Source: Leptospira terpstrae serovar Hualin str. LT 11-33 = ATCC 700639 (GTDB lineage Bacteria > Spirochaetota > Leptospiria > Leptospirales > Leptospiraceae). From it: a stretch of DNA of 64,000 nucleotides. Shown in pieces: positions 18,012 to 26,509 of the stretch; position 1 is the first letter of the stretch; each line of letters begins with the position of its first letter. The stretch spans positions 868,001 through 932,000 of the forward strand of contig NZ_AOGW02000010.1 of NCBI RefSeq assembly GCF_000332495.1. Reading direction: 5' to 3'. The notes below the pieces were generated by a model. That model saw only the letters and a list, made by a program, of their open reading frames with translations. It searched no databases and was not told where the DNA came from. Position numbers and translations under genes: made by a program.

Positions 18012-19232
18012 TTAAGATTCAGAGATGGGTTCATCCGAAGAAAAATCGGCATCCATGGCACCACCAAAAGGATCCCCTGGTTCATCCACAGCTCCCACGG
18101 AGGTAGACTCCGTTGTTTCTTCAACTAATTCAGACGACTCTGCAGTTAGTGGTTCCAAAGGAGCGTTAGCCAATTCTTCTGCTTTTTCTGCATCTAAAAA
18201 GGCACCAAGAATATCTAAATCTTTTTCTGTTAGGTTGTAGAACTGGCAACCGACTCGAAAATTTGTTTCTTGGTTACGGATGTTTTTTATGATTCCGCGG
18301 ATTGTAACACGTTTGCCTTCTTCTAAGTTTAAATCGAAAAGAATGGTACCATTTAAAGTCACAGACCTTGAAAAAGAACGGGAGGGAGCATGGATAAAAC
18401 TAATACCACCCATACTTAAGTCCATTACCTGACAAACATCCCTGGATTCCTGGAATACTCCCGTACTAATAATATCTCGACTCACAGCATTCGCGAAAGT
18501 TTGAATTTGTTTGTAAATTTCAAAGTCGAGAGGTTTTTCTGCTAAAACCTGGACATAACCTAAATGGACATAACCTTTATATTTAATAGGAACGCAGATT
18601 TCTGAAGTGTATGTATCTGGAATTTTAGAACTATCGAAAATTCTTAAATACTCATCAAATGGAAAAAAATCAGCTGAGGCAGTTGATTTCTCCTTACGAT
18701 CAATGATAAAAATATCTTTATCATAATGATGCATGAGTCTCAATCGGTTGTCCATACGACCGGCAAAAAAAATAGAAGATAATGGAAATGCTTTTGTTAG
18801 TTTTGCTCGGTATGCCAAAAGAATAGTATCCACTTTTTTATCATCAAATCCAATAGCTTTGGAAACATCATTTACGTTAATGATATTCGATACAACCATT
18901 CCTGTTTGGATTTGGCTTGCTTCTACCCTGGCACCCTGTCTTGATGCGGCTGTAATTTTAATCTTAACAGGTGTTAAAATTTCGATTTCATTTCCATCGC
19001 CACCAGCGACAATAAAATGTGCTAAAAACTTACTGCCATTATGAACCACTGTTAAGACGCGGTCCCGACTGGGGAATTTAAGATTGGTGCGAATGATGAG
19101 AGCTTTATTTTTTAAGGCAATGATCTTTACTGGATATTCTTTTTCAGAATTAATAATATAGGCAGGAAGTTTACCGAAAAGTGCAGTAATTACCTTTAAA
19201 ATACCATCGGGGTCTTTGATTTCCTTATCCAT
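18012..19232 (-). CDS. PilZ-domain protein (possible c-di-GMP effector)
   Basis: The 406-residue protein ends in a PilZ-like domain (about 265-360): DLSMGGISF is the (D/N)xSxxG motif and FRVGCQFYNLTEKDLDIL the closing strands. The usual RxxxR motif before it is not obvious (ESRDVCQV), so c-di-GMP binding is uncertain. The first 260 residues are a long N-terminal region of a kind I associate with Leptospira PilZ proteins; no enzyme motif is seen. The last 45 residues are acidic and Ser/Thr/Glu-rich. ATG 19232 is chosen; a TTG at 19238 would overlap the upstream stop as TTGA. A GGDEF gene lies upstream in the same run. Confidence 0.75.
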   Translation of the reverse strand: MDKEIKDPDGILKVITALFGKLPAYIINSEKEYPVKIIALKNKALIIRTNLKFPSRDRVLTVVHNGSKFLAHFIVAGGDGNEIEILTPVKIKITAASRQGARVEASQIQTGMVVSNIINVNDVSKAIGFDDKKVDTILLAYRAKLTKAFPLSSIFFAGRMDNRLRLMHHYDKDIFIIDRKEKSTASADFFPFDEYLRIFDSSKIPDTYTSEICVPIKYKGYVHLGYVQVLAEKPLDFEIYKQIQTFANAVSRDIISTGVFQESRDVCQVMDLSMGGISFIHAPSRSFSRSVTLNGTILFDLNLEEGKRVTIRGIIKNIRNQETNFRVGCQFYNLTEKDLDILGAFLDAEKAEELANAPLEPLTAESSELVEETTESTSVGAVDEPGDPFGGAMDADFSSDEPISES

Positions 19233-19234
19233 AG

Positions 19235-21487
19235 TCAACCGTGAAGTTTATGAAGCAACATAGATCGCTTAATGTCCACCAAAGTTTTGGCTCCGGTAAC
19301 ACTCATTGATTGTTTTAGTTCTTCCGAATATTTTTGTAAAAGAAAACGAATTCCCGCATCCTCACCACCAACTAGGGAAATGGCTACAGGTCGTCCAAGA
19401 AGAACCGCATCGGCACCAAGCGCTAACATTTTAAAAACATCCATACCCGAACGAATTCCACCATCTACAAGGAGAGGAATTTTTCCTTTTACCACTTCGG
19501 CAATTTTCGGAAGCACACGAGCGGTTCCCGGCATTCCATCCAAAACTCTACCTCCATGATTTGAAACAACAATGGCAGAAAAACCACCTTCTACTGCCAA
19601 TTTTGCATCTTCCGGATTCATGATTCCTTTAAGAATGAAAGGAAGTTTTGTTTTTTCTTTCAAACGAACCAATCGGTCCAAAGGTCTTGTAATGCTAGAT
19701 AAATTCTTTTGCACCATCGTTTTGAAGTTTACTGCATCAATGTCCATCCCAAGAGCGAACACTCCGTCCGCTTCAGCTTCAGAAAAACGATCGATTAACA
19801 TTGATTCATCTTCCCTTGGTTTACAAATTAAAACCCCTTTTCCAGAAGACTTCTTTAAAGCCTCCAACATAATTTTGTATTTATCAGGAGAAGCTCCATC
19901 ACCAAGCCAAGCAAGACTTCCATTTTGAACAAACGAACGAACAACTAAATTTGCATAATCCGCATCGGTCATGACAAAGTTCATATTGGTTCCTACTCCC
20001 GTCATAGGAGCCGCCATAATCGGAGTTTTTAAATCAAACCCCAAAAACTTAGTTTGGATTTCGGGCACAACATGATCACGTATATAACCAGGTAAGATAG
20101 AGTATTCCAAAAGAGCTTCGCTATTGTCATGGAAGGTTTCCATTCGACCCACTCCACCCATTCCTGGGATTCCGGAGGCACAATTACTACCATCACATTG
20201 TTTACAAACCCAACAAATATCTTTACCAAACCGAATCCTTGCTTGGTCACCTATTTCTTTTTCTGTGATTGAAAATTGTTCATCTACTTCGAAACGAATG
20301 GTTTCTTTTACCTTTTCAAAAACAAGTTCAGCATCTTTTAAGTTATCTGCAACAATGATGACATGCCCCGACTTATCGATATTATTTGTGGGTTCTTTTA
20401 TGATATCACCGGGTTTGGATTGGATAAAAACCTCAGAAACTCCATCAATTTTTTTAGTTTCTTCGACTCCTCCAATTGAAATCAGTTTACCCGGTTTTGA
20501 AAGTAACGACCGTTCGATGGAAATGCGTGAAAAAACAGGATCTAAGTTATCCGGGGTTTCTCCAAGTGAAATCAAAAGGGCAGCGCGGTTTAAATTCACA
20601 CCTGTGGACAATGGGTAAGTAAAGGCTGACATAAATCCGCCGGAAAGCCTAGCTGCAATTTCACCAATTTTTACGCCATCTTTTGTGACTTTGATATCAC
20701 CTTTCCCTGCTCCTAGATGAATTCCGAGAGCTCTCATCCCCCCAGCCATCACTCGTTCCACTTCATCCAATATCTCTTTGGACATCGCAGAAGGCATGTT
20801 ATGCCCTACTTCAATAAAATATGGTTCTCTTTCGATGATTCGATCGGCAATCCCAGTCATTCGGATTTGGCCTTGAAAGGCCAAGGCATCGACGGAAAGT
20901 TCGGGACCTTCCATATACTCTTCTAAAATTAATTCCCCTGTAGGACAAAATCTTTTCGCATGACGAAAGGCAGTCGGAAGGTCATCTTTGTTATTGACTT
21001 TGATTACGCCACGGGCCCCCATATTGTCAGCAGGTTTCATTACCAAAGGAAAAGTTAATGAGTCAAGTGCATCTTTGGCATCTTGCAATGACCAAACAGG
21101 CGCAAAACGAGGGATAGGCATACCGAATTCTTTTAATCTTTGGCGCATCTTCACTTTGTTCGATGCCGCTTCTGCATCCACAAACCGAATACCGGGAAGT
21201 TGTAAAGCAGAAGCCACAGCAGCGACTGTCATACTGGCATCCGTGCCAGCAGTGATCACACCATGAATGGAAGAATTTTGTGCAAACTTTTTCGACTCCC
21301 GAACCATTCCCTCTACATCTTTTGTGGACATAACGATGGCTTCATCAGCGATTTGAAAACCAATGGATGCGGGATTCATATCGGCAACCACTGTATGCAG
21401 TCGCATGGTTTTTGCAGTTTGGATGATGGGGACTTGTAACAATCCCCCACCGATGATAAGGATTGTTTTTCCTTCTACCGATTTCAA
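19235..21487 (-). CDS. Fusion of ATP-grasp ligase and FMN-dependent 2-hydroxyacid oxidase domains
   Basis: This 750-residue protein joins two enzymes. Residues 1-400 are an ATP-grasp ligase of the carboxylase/carbamoyl-phosphate type: a nucleotide-like start ILIIGGGLLQ, VMKPADNMGARG (149-160), LILEEYMEGPELSVD (186-200) and the metal site EIAARLSGG (276-284). A Cys-rich link CWVCKQCDGSNC (Cys425, 428, 431, 436) leads into an FMN-binding alpha-hydroxyacid oxidase barrel with FILKGIM (Lys620), VSNHGGRVLDG (His644, Arg647) and LVDGGIRSGMDVFK. All visible catalytic residues are present, so both parts should be active. The start is TTG, overlapping the mnmA stop as TTGA. The joint reaction is unknown. 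Confidence 0.85.
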   Translation of the reverse strand: MKSVEGKTILIIGGGLLQVPIIQTAKTMRLHTVVADMNPASIGFQIADEAIVMSTKDVEGMVRESKKFAQNSSIHGVITAGTDASMTVAAVASALQLPGIRFVDAEAASNKVKMRQRLKEFGMPIPRFAPVWSLQDAKDALDSLTFPLVMKPADNMGARGVIKVNNKDDLPTAFRHAKRFCPTGELILEEYMEGPELSVDALAFQGQIRMTGIADRIIEREPYFIEVGHNMPSAMSKEILDEVERVMAGGMRALGIHLGAGKGDIKVTKDGVKIGEIAARLSGGFMSAFTYPLSTGVNLNRAALLISLGETPDNLDPVFSRISIERSLLSKPGKLISIGGVEETKKIDGVSEVFIQSKPGDIIKEPTNNIDKSGHVIIVADNLKDAELVFEKVKETIRFEVDEQFSITEKEIGDQARIRFGKDICWVCKQCDGSNCASGIPGMGGVGRMETFHDNSEALLEYSILPGYIRDHVVPEIQTKFLGFDLKTPIMAAPMTGVGTNMNFVMTDADYANLVVRSFVQNGSLAWLGDGASPDKYKIMLEALKKSSGKGVLICKPREDESMLIDRFSEAEADGVFALGMDIDAVNFKTMVQKNLSSITRPLDRLVRLKEKTKLPFILKGIMNPEDAKLAVEGGFSAIVVSNHGGRVLDGMPGTARVLPKIAEVVKGKIPLLVDGGIRSGMDVFKMLALGADAVLLGRPVAISLVGGEDAGIRFLLQKYSEELKQSMSVTGAKTLVDIKRSMLLHKLHG

Positions 21488-22629
21488 ATGGTAACACTCT
21501 CCGCCAAAGCAACAACAGTGCTCTTTTTTACCTTACGAGTGATGGAACCTTTTTGTATAATTCCACCTGCAAATAGGTAATCACCATTTGTTGGATAAAA
21601 TGTTGCCGACTGGCCAGGAGTGACACTTTTTACATCCTCTAAAAATTCCACTTTCCAAGTATTTCCAAGTGAAGTCACCAAACAATAAACAGGTGCACTT
21701 CGGTAACGGATTTGGACTTTCATTTCTTTGGATTCGCCCACTTCCATAGGGTTTAGTGCTTGGTAGGTAATTTCTTCTAATACAAAAGATTCTGATACGG
21801 TTTCTTCTTCTTCGCCAAGAACCACAGTTCCATCATCTTCAATTGCGAGAACATACAATGGATTTTTCCAAGCAATGCCAAGACCTTTTCTTTGGCCAAT
21901 TGTAAAACCTTCTTTTCCTTGGTGTTTGCCAATGATTTGGCCAGAAGCCAATTTAAAAAAGCCAGGAGTGAACTCCATCCCCTTCTTCTTTAAAAAAGAG
22001 CGATAATCATTTTCAGGGATAAAACAAATTTCTTGTGATTCTGGTTTTTCCGCAACAGGAAGACCCATCCGTTTTGCTATTTCACGTACTTCTGATTTAT
22101 CCATCTCCCCTAAAGGAAAAACTGTATTTTTTATATTTTCTTGAGACAAACCGTACAAGTAGTACGTTTGATTTTTTTTCATGTCCACTGCATTTCGAAT
22201 GGCGTAACGTCCATCCACTTCAATCACACGGGCATAATGTCCCGTTGCAATCTTTTCTATACCTAAAGTTTTTGCTTGTTCAAAAAGAGCACCAAACTTG
22301 ACGAAGGTGTTGCATTCCACACATGGGTTGGGAGTCCTTCCATCTTTATAATCATTAATAAAACGATCGATCACTCGTTCTCCAAACACCTTTTCCATTT
22401 TGATTACATAAAAAGGAATGTTTAAAGAAAGTCCGACATCCCGTGCATCACGAATGTCTTCTGGAGAACAACAGGATTTTTTAGTGGTATCGCAGGCAGG
22501 AGCCTCGTATTCCCAAGTACGTAGGTTCACACCGATCACGTCATAACCCGCTTCCATAAGAAGTCCTGCAGCTACTGCGCTATCTACCCCACCACTCATC
22601 GCCACTATGATTTTTTCTTTTTCTTTCAC
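21484..22629 (-). CDS. mnmA: tRNA-specific 2-thiouridylase MnmA
   Basis: MnmA adds sulfur to U34 of tRNA-Lys, -Glu and -Gln, using ATP and a persulfide. The 381-residue protein has the PP-loop SGGVDSAVAAG near the start, the nucleophile cysteine in NPCVECNTFVKF and the second catalytic cysteine in SQEICFIP. FTIGQRKGLG is also typical. The frame is open to 22707, but the GTG at 22629, two bases after the stop of the upstream lipoprotein gene, gives VKEKEKIIVAMSGGVDS, a standard N-terminus. It overlaps the fusion gene by four bases. Confidence 0.95.
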   Translation of the reverse strand: MKEKEKIIVAMSGGVDSAVAAGLLMEAGYDVIGVNLRTWEYEAPACDTTKKSCCSPEDIRDARDVGLSLNIPFYVIKMEKVFGERVIDRFINDYKDGRTPNPCVECNTFVKFGALFEQAKTLGIEKIATGHYARVIEVDGRYAIRNAVDMKKNQTYYLYGLSQENIKNTVFPLGEMDKSEVREIAKRMGLPVAEKPESQEICFIPENDYRSFLKKKGMEFTPGFFKLASGQIIGKHQGKEGFTIGQRKGLGIAWKNPLYVLAIEDDGTVVLGEEEETVSESFVLEEITYQALNPMEVGESKEMKVQIRYRSAPVYCLVTSLGNTWKVEFLEDVKSVTPGQSATFYPTNGDYLFAGGIIQKGSITRKVKKSTVVALAESVTI

Positions 22630-22630
22630 C

Positions 22631-23515
22631 TTAGTTTTTGGTATGAACAATTCCCACACGACCCCGAGTGAAGTCCCAGAACAAAGGACGTGTCCGAAGT
22701 ATGTCAAGACCGATCACCCAAACCTCTTCCTTATCCTTGTCCCCCGGCAAATGGAAATTCTCAAGTGAAATTCCTGTGAGAAACTGGGCTTGTTTGTATT
22801 CTTCTCGAAATCCGGATTTAGAAAGTAAAACGAGAGGCTCCGCTGCCTCCCAATGGCTCAAGGTAAGAATTTGGTTTCCAGGCAGAAATACCCTTTTTTC
22901 ACCGATGTATTGGTCATTCTCCCCTTTCGGTAGGAAATTTAAGGAAGCTCCTGTATCCATATGGGCATAAGAAGTGAATGCTTTGGGGTATTCGAACTTC
23001 ACATATATGTGTTCTTGCTTCTGTTTCGTGGAAAGAATTTTTAAATTAGTTCCTAAATAAGCATCTGGGTGAGAACAAAATGGAGAATCACCAGGAAACC
23101 AAAACATCTCAGTACCAAAGTAAAATAGACAAGTTCCTTGAAATACATCCAGACCTAGCAAACCTTGGATCCCTTTCGGTAAAATTCCTTCCCCTCTTCG
23201 AATATCGATTTTCCTTTCCCCTATTTGGAATTCCGAAGAATAAGACCCATCCTCATTTTCATAAAAGCTGATATCGGAACCTGTGTCCCAAAGAAACGAA
23301 ACGTTGGAATCTCCCCTTTGAAATCCGTGGAGGATTAAGGCAATTCCAGTATCTAACACTTGTATTTTGGTATGAGGAGGAAGGGTAATAGGAAAGGGAA
23401 ACGTCGAAGGCGAATGCAGTTGGTTACGTATTGGTGTCTGGTTTGGCGAACAAACACCTAAACTAAATAGAATACAAACTAAACCAACTTTTTGATACAA
23501 CGAGAATTGGGGCAT
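22631..23515 (-). CDS. Lipoprotein with two aspartic-protease-like lobes
   Basis: The 294-residue protein has a signal sequence ending in a lipobox-like FSLGVC (Cys22). It then shows two aspartic-protease-type lobes: FLWDTGSDIS (Asp77) followed by QGLLGLDVF (118-125), and AHMDTGASLNF (Asp187) followed by VWVIGLDILR (265-274). Each lobe thus has the D-T-G-S/A catalytic loop and the hydrophobic-hydrophobic-Gly psi-loop of clan AA peptidases, as in pepsin or a tandem retropepsin. A monomeric protease at the outer or inner membrane is inferred. The ATG at 23515 is preferred over one at 23536; its 5' end overlaps a small upstream gene by 37 bases. mnmA follows. Confidence 0.75.
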   Translation of the reverse strand: MPQFSLYQKVGLVCILFSLGVCSPNQTPIRNQLHSPSTFPFPITLPPHTKIQVLDTGIALILHGFQRGDSNVSFLWDTGSDISFYENEDGSYSSEFQIGERKIDIRRGEGILPKGIQGLLGLDVFQGTCLFYFGTEMFWFPGDSPFCSHPDAYLGTNLKILSTKQKQEHIYVKFEYPKAFTSYAHMDTGASLNFLPKGENDQYIGEKRVFLPGNQILTLSHWEAAEPLVLLSKSGFREEYKQAQFLTGISLENFHLPGDKDKEEVWVIGLDILRTRPLFWDFTRGRVGIVHTKN

Positions 23516-23706
23516 CTTGTGTAATCTACAATACAATCACGGTATTCAATCCCCGTAATTGTATCCTTTGTCTTGTATTCGATAAAACAAGAATAAGGTT
23601 TGAAATTGTACGAAGAAAGACCCAAGGCACGATTGCGAATGGATTCATATACATCGGAAGGAACCGATGGTGAGAGGTCGTTGAGTAGGTATGCCGGCTC
23701 TGCCAT
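23479..23706 (-). CDS. Small Cys-containing protein of unknown function
   Basis: A 75-residue frame lies between the GGDEF gene (22 bases upstream) and the aspartic-protease-like lipoprotein gene, whose start it overlaps by 37 bases. It starts MAEPAYLLNDLSPSVPSDVY and ends with three cysteines (RDCIVDYTRCPNSRCIKK). A GGGTAG stretch precedes the ATG. A competing frame (23526-23723) covers the same ground but has a less protein-like composition. I recognise no family. Position, spacing and composition suggest a real gene. Confidence 0.5.
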   Translation of the reverse strand: MAEPAYLLNDLSPSVPSDVYESIRNRALGLSSYNFKPYSCFIEYKTKDTITGIEYRDCIVDYTRCPNSRCIKKLV

Positions 23707-23728
23707 ACTCTACCCATCGGCAAAATTC

Positions 23729-24790
23729 CTAATCTTTATAACAAATTGTGCGGTTTCGACCAGAATGTTTCGCCTGGTATAAGGCTTTATCTGCCCTTTC
23801 AATCAGATCCTTGTTGTTTCTGTCGGTCGTACGGAAGCTGGAAACACCTACAGACAAAGTGACCTTAAGATCAGCTCCGTCATTGGGATTTTTGACAACC
23901 ATGGATTCCACTGCTTTTCGGATCTCTTCTCCTTTTAGCATTGCTTCTTCTTCGGAAGCACCTGGCATGACTAGACAAAACTCTTCCCCGCCGTATCTTG
24001 CCGGAATGTGGTGGCGCTGGGCTGCACCGATTACTTGTTTGGCGACCTCGATAAGAACTACATCACCAGCTTGGTGGCCATAAGTATCATTAAAACGTTT
24101 GAAATGATCCACGTCAGTAAAAAGTAAACATAACTTAGTTCCCTTTTTACGACAACGATCCATTTCTTCTTTGAGTTTGGTTTGGAAATAGTGATGGATT
24201 TTTAATCCCGTCATCATATCTACAGTGGCCAATTCATACAAACGAGCATTGTCCACTGCAATCCCTGCGAGGTTAGCAAGGGTAGTCATAAATTCTTTTT
24301 CATCTTCCAAAAATTCTTCGGAAGTCATTTTGTCCCCGAGAACAAGAAGGCCATTGACTTTTCCTTTGGCATTCAGAGGCACAAGGATTTCTGCACCCAT
24401 CTTACGTAGATAAGTAATGTCAGGGATAGACTTGAGTGATTCCATCTGCAGGATTTGGTCCATAGTGATGGCTTTTGGTTTTTCTTCAAAATAATGAATG
24501 AGGGGACTATCAATTTTGATTTCGTAGTTTTGTTCTTCCGAGCTTAACTCAAAACCTTTGATAGATTGTGGTTCTAATTTAAACAACCCCAAGTCAATTT
24601 CAGGCTCTAAATACATAGCTGCATGAAGAGTCTGCAACTGCGCCAAACAAATATTTAGAATGGCATCAATTAAATATTTATAGTCTAGCGTGGAATTCAG
24701 GGCACGAGAGATTTCCAGTAGTTGTTTTTGGTCGTAGATTTTTTTTTCGTAATGCTCAAAAACGATATCAGTGTTTTCTTTAAAAGACAA
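23729..24790 (-). CDS. GAF-GGDEF diguanylate cyclase
   Basis: The 353-residue cytoplasmic protein has an N-terminal GAF-like sensor (about 20-185, with LVPLNAKGKVNGLLVLG and LANLAGIAVDNARLYEL) and a GGDEF domain (about 190-350). The active site is ARYGGEEFCLVMPG, with FTDVDHFKRFND and YGHQAGD, so synthesis of c-di-GMP from GTP is expected. The upstream I-site (RxxD) that gives product inhibition is degenerate (QRHHIPARYGG). The frame starts at TTG 24790 behind GGCGGTG; no better start is near. It heads the minus-strand run that holds a PilZ protein 4.5 kb later. Confidence 0.88.
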   Translation of the reverse strand: MSFKENTDIVFEHYEKKIYDQKQLLEISRALNSTLDYKYLIDAILNICLAQLQTLHAAMYLEPEIDLGLFKLEPQSIKGFELSSEEQNYEIKIDSPLIHYFEEKPKAITMDQILQMESLKSIPDITYLRKMGAEILVPLNAKGKVNGLLVLGDKMTSEEFLEDEKEFMTTLANLAGIAVDNARLYELATVDMMTGLKIHHYFQTKLKEEMDRCRKKGTKLCLLFTDVDHFKRFNDTYGHQAGDVVLIEVAKQVIGAAQRHHIPARYGGEEFCLVMPGASEEEAMLKGEEIRKAVESMVVKNPNDGADLKVTLSVGVSSFRTTDRNNKDLIERADKALYQAKHSGRNRTICYKD

Positions 24791-24862
24791 AACGCACCGC
24801 CAGAATTCTGTATAAGATAGGAATCATTCGTCTTTTTTGACTACTGTAAAGTAAGATTTTGG

Positions 24863-24882
24863 CGGAAATCGATAAATTTCCG
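24863..24882. repeat. Inverted repeat upstream of the GGDEF gene
   Basis: CGGAAAT-CGATAA-ATTTCCG is a perfect 7-bp inverted repeat in the 167-base gap between the GGDEF gene (minus) and tRNA-fMet (plus). It lies about 75 bases upstream of the GGDEF start and 40 bases before the tRNA -35. It could be an operator; nothing else in the gap suggests a gene. Confidence 0.35.
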
Positions 24883-24919
24883 ATCGGAAGAAAATAGCAA
24901 AGTTTTCATATCGTTTACG

Positions 24920-24947
24920 TTGACAATTTACCAATCTTTAAAATAAT
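24920..24947 (+). promoter_or_regulatory. Promoter of initiator tRNA
   Basis: TTGACA (24920-24925) and AATAAT (24942-24947) with a 16-base spacer form a near-consensus promoter. The tRNA begins ten bases after the -10, which fits a start point a few bases before the mature 5' end. Confidence 0.7.
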
Positions 24948-24955
24948 GGTTTTAT

Positions 24956-25030
<75 letters not shown>

Positions 25031-25036
25031 CCGTTA

Positions 25037-25828
25037 TTATCCTTTCCCCAATTCCTTACTTCTCTCCGTCGCTCGTTTGATAGCATCTCTTACGGCGGTT
25101 GAGAATCCTCCCCTTTCCAAGGCATCTAAACCATGAATGGTGGTTCCTCCGGGCGAAGTCACCCAATTTCTTACTTCCATCGGATGAATGTTCTTATCTT
25201 CCCCGCGTAAAGACTTAAAATACACTAATGTTCCTTCGATTGTTTCCATAGCCAAGGACAAAGACTCTTCATAACTCAAACCTTCTTGTAACCCCCCTTC
25301 TGCCATTGCTTGCAAAAAGGTTAATACATAAGCCGGACCAGAACCGGAAAGACCAGTGACTGCATCCATTAACGATTCTTTTGCAACCCGAATCGTTGTT
25401 CCCATTCCATAAAACAATCGTTCTACGCTTTGTGCTGCAGAATCTTCACAAAAGTACGCCAAAGCCCCTCGTTCAGATACCAGTGGTAGGTTTGGCATCA
25501 CTCGCACCGAGTGAGATCCTTTCGGAGCCGCTTCAGAGATTTGCAAAAAAGAAATCCCTGCAGCTATGGAAACAAAGGTAGAAGGTTTAGAAAATTCTTT
25601 TAGAACCGGAACCACAAGATTAGGTTTTACTGCGATGACTACTACTTCCGCCTCTTTACTGAGTACTTCGATTGTATTCACGAGAGTCACTCCTGAAACA
25701 GGGGATTCCTTTAAGTTCGGATCAAATCCAACGACTTTGGTTCCTTTTTTTACAAGAGCTGCGGCAATCGCCGCTCCCATCTTTCCAAGACCCACAATTC
25801 CTACAGTTTCAAATGGATTCCTTTGCAT
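25037..25828 (-). CDS. proC: Pyrroline-5-carboxylate reductase
   Basis: ProC makes the last step of proline synthesis, reducing pyrroline-5-carboxylate with NAD(P)H. The 263-residue protein has an N-terminal Rossmann motif VGIVGLGKMGAAIA, VVIAVKPN, and the C-terminal signature GLSGSGPAYVLTFLQAMAEGG, followed by TSPGGTTIHGLDALERGGF. The ATG at 25828 has an AAAGGA site and overlaps the upstream yggS-like gene by 20 bases. Its stop lies just behind the oppositely oriented initiator tRNA. The proC-yggS pairing is common in bacteria. Confidence 0.95.
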   Translation of the reverse strand: MQRNPFETVGIVGLGKMGAAIAAALVKKGTKVVGFDPNLKESPVSGVTLVNTIEVLSKEAEVVVIAVKPNLVVPVLKEFSKPSTFVSIAAGISFLQISEAAPKGSHSVRVMPNLPLVSERGALAYFCEDSAAQSVERLFYGMGTTIRVAKESLMDAVTGLSGSGPAYVLTFLQAMAEGGLQEGLSYEESLSLAMETIEGTLVYFKSLRGEDKNIHPMEVRNWVTSPGGTTIHGLDALERGGFSTAVRDAIKRATERSKELGKG

Positions 25829-26507
25829 AATTCCTTTCTCCAAAAATCTTTGATCCGATTCGCAAATAGTCAGATCCTAACTCGGCGGCAAGTTCATAAT
25901 CACCACTCATCCCCATAGAGAGTTTTTTCTCCGGGAAGTAAGAATCTCGTAATTCCTGAAGCATAGAAAATACTTCCCGGGTTTCTGCCCAGTCTCCCGT
26001 AGACGGACCCATTCCCATAAACCCTTCCCAAATACAATATTCATTTTGGTAACTTGCCAGTGTACCTTTCATGGACCGAAGAGTTTCAAATCCCATCCCA
26101 TGTTTTGTGTTTTCTTCCGTGAGGTTGGTTTGAATCAAATAACGGATTGTTTTTTTTTCTTTTTCGGCACGTTTGAGAAGTTCCTTTAAAGTTGAGATAC
26201 TCCCTACTCCATGAGTGTGAGAAAAAACACCAAATAACTTCCGCAAGGTTCCTGATTGGACAGGTCCAATATGATGTAAATGAACGGAACCTTCAGACTC
26301 AGGAAACTCTTCCCTTAGTTTTGTGAATTTAGATATCGCTTCCGGGATATAGTTTTCACCGAATTCGCGGATGCCTTGTAAATAGGCTTCTCTCACCACT
26401 TCGTAAGGTTTGGTTTTGGAGACAGCAATGACTAAAGGAGATCTCTTAGGGTATAAATCCCTTAGAGAGTTTTGAATGGAGAAATACAAAGAACCGTAAT
26501 CGGACAC
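25809..26507 (-). CDS. PLP homeostasis protein (YggS/PLPBP family)
   Basis: The 232-residue protein is the single-domain alanine-racemase-fold PLP carrier found in most organisms, which helps balance pyridoxal phosphate and amino acid pools. The PLP lysine is in VIAVSKTKP; EFGENYIPEA, HHIGPVQSG (HxIG motif) and LSMGMSGDYELAAELGSDYLRIGSKIFGER-type end motifs are all present. The canonical HIGxLQxNK motif reads HIGPVQSGT, slightly divergent. It starts with GTG just after the membrane protein gene and overlaps proC. Confidence 0.92.
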   Translation of the reverse strand: MSDYGSLYFSIQNSLRDLYPKRSPLVIAVSKTKPYEVVREAYLQGIREFGENYIPEAISKFTKLREEFPESEGSVHLHHIGPVQSGTLRKLFGVFSHTHGVGSISTLKELLKRAEKEKKTIRYLIQTNLTEENTKHGMGFETLRSMKGTLASYQNEYCIWEGFMGMGPSTGDWAETREVFSMLQELRDSYFPEKKLSMGMSGDYELAAELGSDYLRIGSKIFGERNYAKESI

Positions 26508-26509
26508 GA

